A stretch of DNA of 64,000 nt, taken from assembly GCA_947184155.2 (NCBI GenBank), contig CAMXCT020000125.1, positions 372,001-436,000 on the forward strand, in the 5' to 3' direction. The notes under the pieces were generated by a model, which had not been told where the DNA came from, did no database searches, and worked only from the letters and a program-made list of their open reading frames with translations. Within the stretch, counting starts at the first letter, position 1. Every line of letters begins with the position of its first letter. Origin of the DNA: Cladocopium goreaui (lineage: Eukaryota > Sar > Dinophyceae > Suessiales > Symbiodiniaceae). A program made the position numbers and the translations under genes. Positions 23,101-35,415 of this stretch are shown one piece after another.

Positions 23101-26100
23101 CGCGGATGTGACCAACGCCTTTTACGGCAGGGGGTTCCTGGGGTATCATGTGTATTACACATGTACCCTGTATCATCATTTATTATTATTAATCTTTTTT
23201 TCCTAAGATGTATCTTGATGTATCTATGTCAGTTCAATGCTAGGATCCACATGGATTTACATCGTGTGTTTCACTTCGTTTGATGTATCAAACAAAGATT
23301 TATAATAAGGAAGCTCTTTCAAAAATTGGATCCAACGTGTTCCAAGCCTAAGTTCTGTTGGCCCGAACCTTTGAACAATTGAGACGCAGGTTTTTGGAAG
23401 TTTCTACACCCCGTTGCCGGCAACCTGGCGTCACAACATGTGGAATATCAAATGGCGTCAACATTGGACCCGCAGCAGTTACATCTGCCTAGAAAGAAGT
23501 CACATGAAACTACAAGTTCCCCAAATAAAAACAAACGATCTCCAAGTTTCCTCAAGTTTCAACAAACTCCAATGATTTGCAATTCAAAACCACGTCCACT
23601 CATTTTCCATCTGTCAAGAAAGAATCTTCCAACCCCAAGGAACGGCTGAAATCCATTGCTTTTCGCACCTCGAAAAGATCATCCGGCAGCGTCCGGGTGA
23701 GGGACAAGGAATAGAAGAAATCCACCAACTCCTCGGTCCGCGGATGGGATTTTTGGGTTGTTTTTAGGTGACGGAAGCAACAACTTTCTGTGGATTCAAT
23801 ATGATTTAAGGTGATTTTTCATTAGTATTTCCATGATGGAACTGGTGGAAGCACCATCGAAAATGGTGGTGATAGTGATAACAGCCAACTGTCACCGTAA
23901 CCAATGCACATAACTTAACAAGTCATCTGCAAGTTCTGTACTTAGTAAGCCGTAAGCTGTGAGCTGTTGATTGTCCTTCAGCTGGACCGACTGAGGAGCC
24001 AGCCGAAACATGGTAGTTTAACCCCAGAGTGAATCCCTTGAAACCATGGCAGGTGTAATATATAATGTGGGTAAATAACATGGTAAAACAATAAAAAACC
24101 ATCCATGTGGGAATGGTTTATAGAACTTATTTATGGTGATTTGGGGTATGGTTTCTTATTGTTTTATCAACATTAAAGAACATAATAAACTAATGAGTCA
24201 TTGTAAGCCTGCATTTTTGTGTTTTTGCTTTGAAAACCAAGCAATGCTAAGCACCCCAAATTGAATGGCACATGGATGTCTATGGCAAAATTGCATCATG
24301 GGCCATTTCAGGGACCCGCAAGCGGGTGGTTCAGCAAGTTGGATAGCTTTGGAAGTAGATAAAACTTTGGGGGTACCCAGGCTATGTGCTAGATATCTAA
24401 GGTTTATGTATATGCCGAGGTTTTGACAAACACATAAATTATATAGTCCAACAAGAATAACAAAACAGCAAAAAACAGCCAAACTTCCACATCTGCAAAC
24501 ACGAAACATGCGAATTGACCAGGAAACTCGGGCATCTCACAACCACCGTGCAGCGGGTATAACCTACACCTATGGGGCGGCACCCGCATTTAAACTTGCT
24601 CAAAGCATTCGGACCTAGGAATCCATGAGATAAAACAGCTGGCAACTTGGCAGAGTGCATCGTGCCAACCAGTTCATCTAACCCCCCAACTTTCACTAAC
24701 CCCTCAAACTTAGAAAGGGTATTGAACCACTATGAACCACTTATGGGGATTAGAAGCAATTCACTCCGCATGGGTTCAATCCCCAATGGCACTCAACCTT
24801 TGTTCACCTTTTACCGGGCATCCAACCAGCATCCAGGGACCGTCCGCATGGTCTCCCCATGACCCCGTCCTGGGTCTTCAGATCCTCAAAGGACACTTTG
24901 CTCATGGAGTTCGCCAAGAACGCCGTGAGGGGCGCCATGTTCAGCTTCAGTTCCTGGATGTCCGGGTCCAAGGGGATTTGCTTTACATGGTTTAAATGGT
25001 CTTCATATGATTTTAACTTTTAACTGATTTTATATATGGTTCTAACTTTATGTGACTTATATGATTCAATTCTATCTTAGATTTTTTGTGTGTGATTTTG
25101 TCATGTCTTGATGCATTGATGATCAGTGATGTATTTTCTTCTCATTTCCAATAATTACTTTCCTGACAAACATCACCGTTTGGAAGCTTAACCACCACTT
25201 CACTCCCAAAAAAGCGACCAGTGCGACCCCTCCACTAATTGCGCTAGCCCTCTTTCAAAAGGTCCTACGGTGTAGGTGAAGACCATCTTACGAACATACA
25301 TCGACGTAGAAATGAGACCCTGATTCTCGCTGGCCAAACGCTTCAGACCTATTTAAGATTGAGGCCAACTCTTCACCTACTATGGTTGATATCTTTAGAA
25401 AGGGCAGTCCACCCCCATCTTGACATCTGGTTATATAGCTTCAACAGCTTCAACACAATTCTATTTTTAAGCGCGCTGTGTCAAGTCAATCAACACTTGC
25501 AGCAAGGAACAACAGACCAGCATAACTCATTCAAACAGGTTCGGATGAATTATGGTATTTCACCATCTGATTCGTCCCACCCACCCCCAGCCTGGAAAAA
25601 TACATTTTTTGTTAATTTGGGGGATAATGCGGCCAATCCTAACTATTCCAGTGACGTCACGACGTGAGGTGGTTGTAATTCATCCAGGCATACCAAGTCG
25701 CCAAGTATATCAAACGCAGCAGTATCTCCAGCCAGGAATCCAGCAAACGAACCGCGGCTTTTCCATCTATTTTAGAGGACATCATTATAATTATATATAT
25801 ATATATACGTATACACATTGGATACATCCTCATTGATTACAGGTGTTAAATGCCTAATTTCAAAGCCAAAATCCGCCCTTCCCGGCCCCAGGGGACCCCT
25901 GGGGCTCTAACTCGAAACTTCGATCGCAGCATGGCAGTGGAGAAGAGGCTACTAATGGTCTCCTCGCGCCCCACGGATCTTCCGAACATAGGGCCGGGAT
26001 GGGAGATCCCAGTAAGGTATATTTAATTGTGGTTCATACCCTGTGATGCACCTACCATAAGCTCATAGCCCCGTGATGCCCCTACCATAAGCTCATAGCC

Positions 26101-29100
26101 CCGTGATGCCCCTACCATAAGCTCCATCGGTTTTATGAGAATGGCAATAGCAATCTGGAAAAATCATAATTTAACATGAAAGCTTCGGCCACTTTACGAT
26201 AGTCACCCATATACCTCGCAGCCTTGCAGTGAGCTTGTGCAAATGTTCGGATTATAGAGTGGTTGACAATACCGCTATATCCCCATGAAATATCCCAAGT
26301 ACGTATGCCCAACTAATCCACATGAGTGGATATCCCCATCAATCATCATTCCATCATCATCCATTCATCCTTAAGTCATGTCCATCAATTGCTATAGTCG
26401 TTCATCAATGGAAACCCTTCGACATTTCGATTCTCCAGTTCGCAAACTGTTGGCTTGAGGCGAATCTTCCCACGATACGATTGCCATCGCTCAGTCACCT
26501 CTGTGGTCAGTTCTGGAGCTGTCTTGGCCAAGCGATAGAGCAGCACCGGCAGCAAGGCCTGGAATCTGGAACATCCCAACGTCGGGGGAAGATATGTAGG
26601 AGGCCCTGGGGTAAACGTGAACAAAAAGATGTGAGAACCCAATCTGCATTCAAGTCCACATCTATAGCTCTCTCTCTCTCCATCGCCATCTGGTTCAGTT
26701 CAGCAAGGCTGAAGGCGATCAGGTGGCCCAGCCATATCAACCAGCCAGCTCTTCGGCTAGCAGCTTCCCAAGTGAAATTTCTGGTGGAAAAAATTAGAGA
26801 GAGATATATATATTTATTATTATTATTATATATATATGGGAAAAGGGCACCCAAACGATAGTGAACTGGTAGGGTAGAGAGAGCTATATAATACTATATA
26901 CATATCTAGGCCAAGCTACTTGGGTTTGTGGCAGACATATCGAGCTAGTCGGATGGGCGAGTTGATTAAACAAAAACTATGGTTGAGGAGAGAATTAAAT
27001 CCTATGCAATCCTGTATCCCGTTTAAAAAAAAACATGAAATCCGAAATCCCCGTGCTTTTTCTGCTGAAAAAAGTCTCCAACGGAAATCATCCTGGCCAG
27101 GTGCCCCGTAGCCGGGCCTGGAGCATGGGAGCTTCGTCGCGCATTTCGGCAACAGCCCAGAGGGCGTCTGAGGTGCCAGTGGCCTACGGAGACGGGAAGA
27201 TCTGTGCGCTGACGGTGAGAATACTCACATGTTTGTTTTTTTTTGGGGGGATATATATATATATATAAATAAAATATGTATACACAGTTATTATATCGTA
27301 CAGAATGTATGGAATTATAATGCAATATAATATCTGAATATATAAAAAATAGTTATAATATTAGTTGTGTGATTACATCCTACAAATATGTGGCTGTGTA
27401 TGAATACAGGGTATACCCCCCAAATGGTAATTTTGGACAAATTAAAAATGATGACTAACGAATGGATTAGTAGCCTATTTTCAGACAAACCCATATATAT
27501 ATATATACACATAATATGAATGGAATATAGCTCTGTAATTACCTCCTTGTGGAATGATTATATACAGTAGATATTTTTCGTACGGTACGCGTCCCGGATC
27601 ATTACGCTTCTAAAACAAAACTACATAATTTCAAGAATTGGGATGATCTAACGATGAGGAAATTCCTTGTGACAATTGGACAGATGCAAAGTAGGGAACT
27701 AAACCCACAACACGAATTTGTGGGAGAAATGTTGAACAAAAAACACGATTTTGCTGCACCAAAATGTGAAAACGGCTGCAACCATTTACATAAATCTCCT
27801 AACAAATGATATGTTGCAACCCCATCATGCAAGACATTCCAGTAGGAATCCGTCATCTTCATTGCCTGATCTCATTCTTAGGCCCGGAATTCATAGATGG
27901 CTGGGAATCTTTTTGAAATCACTAGCATCCAGGAACCAGAATCCTTGGATTTGCTTCGGGTACATGTTGATCTTTTGTGTGTCGCATCCCAAATTCATTG
28001 TTAGGACAGTCCATCATCTGGTTGATTCAATCCTCGGCTAAATCCTATTGTAATATGTTGTATATTTCTTAGTTACGCTGTGATAGTCAAATGGATCCTG
28101 TTCTGGTCTATATTCCGGCCCAGCGTTCGAATCATGAAGTCCTTCACATCTTAGCTCTGGAACTCGCCCGCATCAGGGATCCAAATGATCAAAATTTCGC
28201 CCGCATCTCCGCTCCATGGAAACTGCCACTGGGATTCCAATGGCTTCACATCATTTCTCAGCTTCACATAACTGATCCAAGATATCAAAATACAATGGAC
28301 AAAACCCAAACCTACTATAGCTGGGCCGGAGAAATTTCCATCAACACATACAAGAACGCCTGCCCTTCAAACTTTACTTTACTCATTCATATTTTTGTTT
28401 TTTCTTTTGAAGGGCATAGGGAGTTCCAAAAAGGATATGTGAACATTTTTTGACAATATGATGGATTAATTTTCCTCATAATTCCAGGTTTTTCTATCCC
28501 TTTCCATCTATCTTGGGGTTGCTGTGCCTTATGAATCCAAGGTGACACCTTCAATGCCAACCCCAGGATGCCATAAAAAAAACTGCTTTGATTTGAACGT
28601 GTTCGAACTCATTCGCAAAAAGGTACCAAAAAAAGAGACGAATGAATGAAACACTACAAGGTAATGAAACACTCTGATTGTAGTGGAAAGGTAATGAAAC
28701 ATGGAGAACTGGAGATCAAAAATCTTTCCTCTACAATCAGAGTGTTGGCACTGCCTGGACCCCCCCGCCTGGAGGTCTAAGGCCCGCCCAAGAAGGGTAT
28801 CAGAGATGACGCCCAAATGAGTCTGGCGCCAAATCAAGGCTCTGGATCATCTTTTTCAGGGGAAAACGGCAATGCTTTAGCAATCAAAGTAATTGTATGG
28901 TGTATGTATATATAAATAAACAAATATTTTTTTTCTAAAAAATATATATATATACACAATTATATACATGTTATGGGGACGGTACGTAACACCAAGGCAC
29001 CATCGGTTGAACCAAATGATGCAGACTCTGGATGCGTTCAGCTACTATGTAGGGTCTTTGTTGCTTGGTGGTTTCGGCCCCCGAAGACATCATATAGTTC

Positions 29101-29217
29101 ATTTGGCAACACCATAAAAACATCATTGTCATCAGAATCATCAGAGTCATCAGAACCATCAGAACCATCAGAATCAGAATCATCAAACCATCATCAAACA
29201 ATCATCAAACCATCATC

Positions 29218-29249
<32 letters not shown>

Positions 29250-30122
29250 CAACAATCACCCCAGGTAAGTTCAAAATATCAAGAAACTAAACCATCAACC
29301 TGTGAACTTCTTCAACTTCAATAGTTTAAGAGCTGGTCGATCACATGGCTGCCCCAGCTAACATCATCTCTATTTGCTTTAAGCATCATTGCAATAAGCT
29401 CAGAATCTCTCAAACATGGATCTTGCCAGCGGGCTGGCCAGCCTTTCCAGAAAAAGAGTCATTCTCTAAAGGGCATACAGTATTTATACATCTTCAAATC
29501 TGTGCCCAAACATGTATCGGATACAATATGCGCATATGTAAAAATATAATTAAATAAATAAATAATATATATATATACATACCGATGCAAATCTTCCTGA
29601 CGAATACTGTTGACATCAAGCGTTTCTATGCTTGGGTCAGGAGAAGTATCACTACGAGTCCCTCACTACTAGCTGAATTAAAGCAAGTCGCAAACCTGAA
29701 ATCCGCCGAATGTGAGGATGATCCCCCCAAAATGATACCCCAAACATATATTGATATATACATTAATATACATATATGAGCAATGTCGAAAACCCTAGGT
29801 TCACGGAAAGGACATCCACAAATTTGGGAAGGTCCCATCGCTTACCACACGTTTGTACAATAATGATATATGGTAAACTTGGGGGGTATCGTTTGCAGGA
29901 AACTGCTACATTTTTTGTATATATTTCACAGAAATCAACGTCCAATTTGGGTATCGCTAATGTGGATATTAGAGAAATACAATGACATAACCTTGAAAAG
30001 GGAATCGCTAATTTGGGAAGGTCCCATCGCTTACCGTGTGTTTTTAACACTTTCCATCAATTTCCATAAACCAATGTCCGTCCAATACATATTTAGTATT
30101 GCCGGGGTTTTTGCGGTGGCTC

Positions 30123-30154
<32 letters not shown>

Positions 30155-30615
30155 GCATGACATAAAGTATAAGTCACAGTATAAACCAACACACACATAC
30201 ATAATATATATATATATATGGATCGGTCACACCATATGAGTAGCGGACAAAATTATATGTTAAATTTGAATAAATTTAATGCTATGCACAAATTGGGGTC
30301 GTCCCCTATCGGTTATGACGGTTTTGTGCAACCTCGGTTGGTGGCCAAGGCGAAGCAAAACGAAATTTGTATTACAATAATTTTGTCGGTTTCTCGTATA
30401 TGTATATGTATATGTATATGTATATTTATATCTATATGTATATGTATATCTCTATCTCTATCTATATCTATCTATATCTATCTATCTATCTACCTACCTA
30501 TCTATCTATCTATCCATCTATCTATCTATCTATCGGTTGTCTCTCTACAGATCGCCTTCAAGGCAGGCAGCTGGTTCTTGAAGGTGGCGATGGCGCGCAG
30601 GGTGCTACTGAGGTC
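14107..30615 (-). CDS. predicted all-helical repeat protein, possibly organellar RNA-binding (13 exons placed, 5' end unresolved)
   Basis: Phase-consistent exons in coding order: about 30556-30615, 28109-28141, 27118-27183, 26499-26558, 25912-25962, 24885-24953, 23669-23731, 23090-23118, 19898-19931, 19117-19193, 17263-17333, 16252-16306, 14107-14167. The joined product is almost entirely amphipathic helices with a recurring A-L-W-x-hydrophobic-A signature: GTSDALWAVAEMRDEAP, PEQLAGCLWALGWADP, SHALWGMAALDFNDKD, and between them ALLPVLLYRLAKTAPELT, SVLISLEAVAEDM. This resembles the helix pairs of FASTK/RAP-, heptatrico- or octotricopeptide-type proteins, which bind organelle transcripts; that assignment is inference from pattern, not a search. 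I saw no RAP domain, but the C-terminus is not fully resolved: the last exon could read on to a stop about 20 codons later. Internal donors are a mix of GC, GA and GT. The intron at 19932-23089 holds a large tandem array. Confidence 0.6.
15245..15625. repeat. TATA microsatellite block
   Basis: Low-complexity TATATA with two copies of TATAGGGAGTTGT. Intronic. Open frames rich in Tyr/Ile are artefacts. Confidence 0.85.
16030..16140. mobile_element. MITE-like element, CTGGTTGGTGG family
   Basis: A 111-bp element opening CTGATGGTTGGTGGTATACC and closing CCAAACCACCAACCAG. The interior ACCTCTGAAAAATATGAAAG and CAGTTGGGATGATGACATTC is shared with the copy at 19738. It lies in an intron of the helical-repeat gene. 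Confidence 0.8.
18628..18784. mobile_element. MITE-like element, CCCTCTGGTAA family, with internal duplication
   Basis: Ends CCTCTGGTAAACTTTC and AATTACCAGAGGGTAA. It is longer (about 157 bp) than its relatives because GGGCCATTTTCAATAGC occurs twice, separated by AAATTACCATATTTCGACT, which suggests a fused or internally duplicated copy. Confidence 0.75.
19738..19858. mobile_element. MITE-like element, CTGGTTGGTGG family
   Basis: A 121-bp element, ends CTGGTTGGTGGTTTCAACC and CACCACCAACCAG, interior CCCTCTGAAAAATATGAG and TTGGGATTATGACATTCCC. It sits about 40 bp from the exon at 19898-19931 of the helical-repeat gene. Confidence 0.85.
20348..20455. mobile_element. MITE-like element, GGAAGAAATCCTGCA family
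   Basis: Inverted termini TGGATGGAAGAAATCCTGCA and TGCAGGATTTCTTCCATCCA enclose GGTTGAAACCC and GGGATAAGCCACCTATCAAC. A relative with eroded left end is at about 10945-11055 (GCGAAATCCTGCACC ... CCACCTATCAACTGGTG). It is inserted within the CCATAG array. Confidence 0.75.
21045..21760. repeat. inverted island: GAAACTAAAACC arms around a 65-bp tandem repeat
   Basis: The left arm (21045-21255) has about a dozen GTCAGAAACTAAAACC units. The centre (21255-21575) has about 5 units of roughly 65 bp with GGGATCAAATCCGCCACC and ACAACTATGTTGATTGGG. The right arm (21580-21760) carries GGTTTTAGTTTCCGATTC, the reverse complement of the left arm. The whole is flanked on both sides by the CCATAG array. Confidence 0.9.
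25795..26110. repeat. three copies of CTACCATAAGCTC(C)ATAGCCCCGTGATG near an exon
   Basis: At 26040-26125, GTGATGCCCCTACCATAAGCTCATAGCCCC is present about three times in tandem, about 80 bp upstream (in transcription) of the exon at 25912-25962. The remainder of the interval is that exon and unique intron sequence. Confidence 0.6.
30380..30535. repeat. TATATG/TATC microsatellite
   Basis: (TATATG)n followed by (TATC)n, immediately downstream, in transcript orientation, of the most 5' exon placed for the helical-repeat gene. Confidence 0.9.
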
Positions 30616-31619
30616 CTGGAACGTGGCGATGGGTTGATGATTTGGTCACTGGATTCCATGGGGATTTCATGAAATCTGGTGGATTTTACGTGATTTTACA
30701 TGATTCATGGTTGTACTGGTCGCACTGTTTTTTAGGGGTTGGCATGGGTAACTTGGTTTATATTTCAAGGGTGCTATAGCATAAGTGTGGAAGAGCATGG
30801 CTAAGTTGGTTTATAATTGCAGGGTGACATAGAAATGGATCAGCTCATGGGTTGATCAGTCCAATTTTAAAGTTTGACTTGCAAACTGACATAGACATGG
30901 AATCAAAACAAACCGTTTGCCTAGGAGCCCGCTGCACTTGCCATATCTGCTGACGGCGCCTTGACAAGTTCGGTTCTTTGGATTTCACCAGTGGCACTGC
31001 TCAATGAACTGCCGTTCACGAAAACGGGATGTGTCAACTGATTAAATGGCTTACAGAAAATCCTGTGCAAATCACATAAACAATGCCAGTGTTAGAAGAT
31101 GTTTGAAAGGGATTGAATCCCATTGCCAACCATTTAGCTGACTTCAGTGATCATTCCCGTACGTAGAAGAGTTCGTCCAAGGCATGGTTGTTTAAATAAA
31201 TTGCCCATGTGTTTAATGTGTTTTGTGTCCTGACAAAAAAACATGTTTTCATAAAACGGTCACATATATTTCGATATATGCATCCAATTTCATACCACAT
31301 CTAATTACATTACGCAAAGCACAATACATTATCATAGTGTGTGTGTGTTGACTGTGTTGACTTTTCTTGGCTTTTTATTCGTTGCAAAAGAAAACATATG
31401 ACATGTGTATTCTTTAAACACCACATTTTTGTAACAGAGTACCATTTACTAATGTTAGTTGGTTGCACACACAAATATAAATAAACACAGATACACACAT
31501 ATAATCATATATAAATATAAATATATATAGGTAATTTATATATTCATGACATAGACCCGGGCAAGCCGGCGGCGGAAGTTTCCCAAACATAAATGACCTA
31601 TAGTTCAAAGACAACCTGT
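30616..31619. other. stretch without a confident exon
   Basis: Unique sequence. A minus-strand exon candidate near 30935-30985 (frame AVSRYGKCSGLLGK after an AG|G) could belong to the helical-repeat gene, but I could not place it in phase. The remainder is AT-rich. Confidence 0.3.
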
Positions 31620-31950
31620 CCCGACCGTGTCCTTCCCTCGACACTCCACACCTCACACTGCACACTGCACACTGCACTCTTCGCACTCCAAACTTCAAAC
31701 TTCACACTCCACACTTCACACTTCACACTCCACACTTCTCACTTCTCACTGCTTCCTTCACACTCCAAACCTCACACTTCACACTTCACACTTCACACTG
31801 CGCTCTTCGCACTCCAAACTTAAACTTCACACTCCACACTGCACACTTCACACTCCACACTTCACACTTCTCACTTCCCACTGCTTCCTTCACACTTCAC
31901 ACTTCACACTGCACTCTTTACGCCCCACACTTCACACTGCTCTAAACCTA
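31620..31950. repeat. CACACTTCACACTCCA minisatellite
   Basis: Tandem 7-8-bp units CACACTT / CACACTCCA / CACTGCA with two larger repeats of about 130 bp that include CACTGCTTCCTTC. Not coding. Confidence 0.9.
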
Positions 31951-31975
31951 CGTGGAACAAAAAAACACTAATGCG

Positions 31976-32800
31976 ACAAAATGGAGAAAATCTGCTGACA
32001 AATCACTGTGGCAGCCTTCATGCAGCCACTCCAATACGATTTACGAAGTCGAGCTGCAAAAGACAATAGTATTACGAATGCAGCCACAGCACGAAGCAAC
32101 CTTGACGCAGCCATTACAATGCGATCTGCAGAGACTGAGTTGCAAAACACAATAGAACTACGCGCAACGGCGTCGGAAATTGTAGCTCCAAAACCGGATC
32201 TCGACGCCAGAGCGAAAAAAAGACGATTTTGAAGCACTTTTTAAAAGGATTTTTAGAAGGAAAATCACTAGCGCCAAAATGGAGAAAATCTGCTGACAAA
32301 TCACTGTCGCAGCCTTCATGCAGCCACTCCAATACGATTTACGAAGTCCAGCTGCAAAAGACAATAGTATTACGAATGCAGCCACAGCACGAAGCAACCT
32401 TGACGCAGCCATTACAATGCGATCTGCAGAGGCTGAGTTGCAAAACACAATAGAACTACGCGCAACGGCGTCGGAAATTGTAGCTCCAAAACCGGATCTG
32501 GACGCCAGAGCGAAAAAAAGACGATTTTGAAAAGCACTTTTTAAAATGATTTTTAGAAGGAAAATCACTAGCGCCAAAATGGAGAAAATCTGCTGACAAA
32601 TCACTGTCGCAGCCTTCATGCAGCCACTCCAATATGATTTACGAGATCCAGCTGCAAAAGACAATAGTATTACAAATGCAGCCACAGCACGAAGCAACCT
32701 TGACGCAGCCACTACAATGCGATCTGCAAAGACTGAGCTGCAAAACACAACAGAACTACGCGCAACAGCGTCGGAAATTGTAGGTCCAAAAACTGAGCTG
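31976..32800. repeat. about 300-bp tandem repeat, 2.8 copies
   Basis: Copies start near 31978, 32276 and 32576 with AAAATGGAGAAAATCTGCTG. They are nearly identical (a few substitutions and short indels), indicating recent amplification or ongoing homogenisation. The third copy merges at about 32795 into the next array. Frames such as LQYDLRSRAAKDNSI recur in each copy and are not evidence of a gene. Confidence 0.93.
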
Positions 32801-34062
32801 CAAACCGCAATCCCATTTACATTGCGGGAACGATCCTACAGTTGCAAAGCACAATGGAATTCCATCGGCAACTCATCCACCAGCACCACTTGCAATCCCA
32901 TTTACATTGCGGGAACGATCCTACAGTTGCAAATCACAATGGAATTCTGTCGACCACACATGCACGAAAAACAGGTGAAACCCCATTTACAATGCGGAAC
33001 CGATCCGAGACCGATCCGACCATGATCCGAGCATGATCCGCCCATGATCCGACCACACACGAGACCGTCTCGCAACCGTCGCACCGCAGAGGTAGATCAT
33101 CGAGGTTCGGGGACGGACTTTGTATGGAAAAACATAGGGTTTCGTGCATCTGCTATCTCTCAAAAACGCATTTTGTGCGAGACTTCCTTCAAAACTCCAT
33201 CGGCAACTCCTCCACCAGCACCACTTGCAATGCCATTTACATTGCGGGAACGATCCTACAGTTGCAAATCACAATGGAATTCCATCAGCAACTCATCCAC
33301 CAGCACCACTTGCAACCCCATTTACAATGCGGAAACGATCCTACAGTTGCAAATCACAATGGAATTCTGTCGACCACACATGCACGAAACACAGGTGACA
33401 CCCCATTTACAATGCGGAACCGATCCGAGCATGATCCGACCATGATCCGAGACCGATCCGACCATGATCCGACCACACACGAGACCGTCTCGCAACCGTC
33501 GCACCGCAGAGGTAGATCATCGAGGTTCGGGGACGGACTTTGTATGGAAAAACATAGGGTTTCGTGCATCTGCTATCTCTCAAAAACGCATTTCGTGCGA
33601 GACTTCCTTCAAAACTCCATCGGCAACTCCTCCACCAGCACCACTTGCAATCCCATTTGCATTGCGGGAACGATCCTACAGTTGCAAATCACAATGGAAT
33701 TCCATCGGCAACTCATCCACCAGCACCACTTGCAATCCCATTTACATTGCGGGAACGATCCTACAGTTGCAAATCACAATGGAATTCTGTCGACCGCAAA
33801 TGCACGAAACACAGGTGACACCCCATTTACAATGCGGAACCGATCCGACCATGGTCCGAGACCGATCCGACCATGATCCGACCACACACGAGACCGTCTC
33901 GCAACCGTCGCACCGCAGAGGTAGATCATCGAGGTTCGGGGACGGACTTTGTATGGGAAAACATAGGGTTTCGTGCATCTGCTATCTCTCAAAAACGCAT
34001 TTCGTGCGAGACTTCCTTCAAAACTCCATCGGCAACTCCTCCACCAGCACCACTTGCAATGC
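32801..34062. repeat. about 420-bp tandem repeat, 3 copies, with an 84-bp sub-repeat
   Basis: The landmark GGTAGATCATCGAGGTTCGG recurs at about 33091, 33511 and 33920 (spacing 420 and 409). Each unit contains two or three 84-bp sub-units with ATTGCGGGAACGATCCTACA and a GATCCGACCAT run. Copies differ mainly in the number of GATCCGA(CC/GC)AT words. Confidence 0.93.
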
Positions 34063-34375
34063 CATTCTAACTCTTTCTTTGACTAACTCTTTCCCTGACA
34101 GTCTAAAAAGTTACAATTAACTCTTTCCCTAACTAACTCTTTCCCTCACTACCTCTTTCTTTGACTAACTCTTCCCCTGATGAACTCTTTCCCTCTTTCC
34201 CTCACTAACTCTTTCTTTGACGAACTCTTTCCCTGATGAACTCTTTCCCTAACTAACTCTTTCCCTCACTAACTCTTTCTTTGACTAACTCTTTCCCTGA
34301 TGAACTCTTTCCCTAACTAACCTTTCCCTGACTAACTCTTTCTTTGACTAACTCTTTCCCTGACATTCTAAAAGT
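34063..34375. repeat. AACTCTTTCCCTGACT minisatellite
   Basis: Tandem 16-17-bp units ACTAACTCTTTCCCTG and ACTAACTCTTTCTTTG alternate, directly abutting the 420-bp array. Confidence 0.9.
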
Positions 34376-35165
34376 CCGTAACACGGAAGTTTCTCCCCCT
34401 AAACTTCCTTTGATTATATAAATAAAATATAATATAATATATATATGTGTGTGTGTGTGTCTAACAAAATCCCCCCCTTTGGTTGGTTCTTGCGGCTCTT
34501 TCGGGAGCCCGTTGGATTCAATGGTCAGCGTCCTCGGCCTGCAGGGCACCGCACTGCGCCTGCGGACGAAAGTTTCTTCATTGGAGCCTGGATGGATCGC
34601 TTACGGTGACCCCAGTAACTAATAGTAACTATAGTGACCTAATATAAGCTATAACTATAATAGTAACCATAACTCCTCTAGTGTTTAAGCCCAGTTATGA
34701 AAACTGAGATTAGACGTATACATACGTATACCGGGTATACCGTAGTTTTTGTAAAACCAACTTAGAGGCGCTGATGAGCCACCAAGTATCCAGATTTATG
34801 ACAAAAGATTGATGTACTAAACTATTCATCATCCATCCAATCTATATGAACAAAACCATTCCAATTCTGTATTACTTTAAAACGGGATCTTGTGGGATGG
34901 TGTCTTGACTGGAATCAATTTTTGGAACTGACTTAAGTTTCTTCTGCTTCAGGACTTGCTCACAGCTCCCAACCTGTTTAATTCAAACACCCTTCTCCAT
35001 TGATAAGACATCCTGATCCTCTCCCAGTACGAACTTGAAGCACTTGAAATATATGAAATTATGATTTCCAGTAATGTTTGCATCTGATTAGTGTGAGGGC
35101 CCCCACCCCCTAAACAATTTGAGGCTACTCTATAACTCGCACTTTTTTTTGCCCTCCCTCAACTT
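34376..35165. other. unique spacer with one exon-like GC-rich patch
   Basis: 34490-34610 is GC-rich and open on both strands: plus-strand frame LDSMVSVLGLQGTALRL and minus-strand frame SNEETFVRRRSAVPCRP. It may be an exon but I cannot decide strand or gene. The remainder is unique and AT-rich with a TGTG run at 34445. Confidence 0.3.
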
Positions 35166-35169
35166 TTTT

Positions 35170-35415
35170 TTGGTCAATCAACTTAAGAAAGGATTTCAAT
35201 TTACTTTCAATTGATTTCAATTGATTTCAATTTACTTTCAATTTACTTTTAATTTACTTTTAATTTACTTTCAATTTACTTTCAATTGATTTCAATTTAC
35301 TTTTAATTTACTTTCAATTGATTTCAATTTACTTTCAATTGATTTCAATTTACTTTTAATTTACTTTCAATTTACTTTCAATTGATTTCAATTTACTTTT
35401 AATTTACTTTTATTT
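35170..35415. repeat. TTTCAATTTACT / TTTCAATTGATT minisatellite
   Basis: About twenty 12-bp units, TTTACTTTCAAT and TTGATTTCAATT. It leads without spacer into the 246-bp satellite. Confidence 0.93.

Noticed and set aside
26640..26800. Minus-strand exon candidate with GHLIAFSLAELNQMA
   Set aside because: No AG|G acceptor, and the exons on either side (27118-27183 and 26499-26558) already join in phase without it.
27602..27862. 86-codon minus-strand frame with Cys-rich stretch
   Set aside because: No acceptor or phase match with the flanking exons, and composition is like the surrounding intron.
31976..34062. Family of short proteins encoded in the 300- and 420-bp repeats
   Set aside because: Frames recur only because the DNA repeats. 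No consistent start, splice or codon signal.
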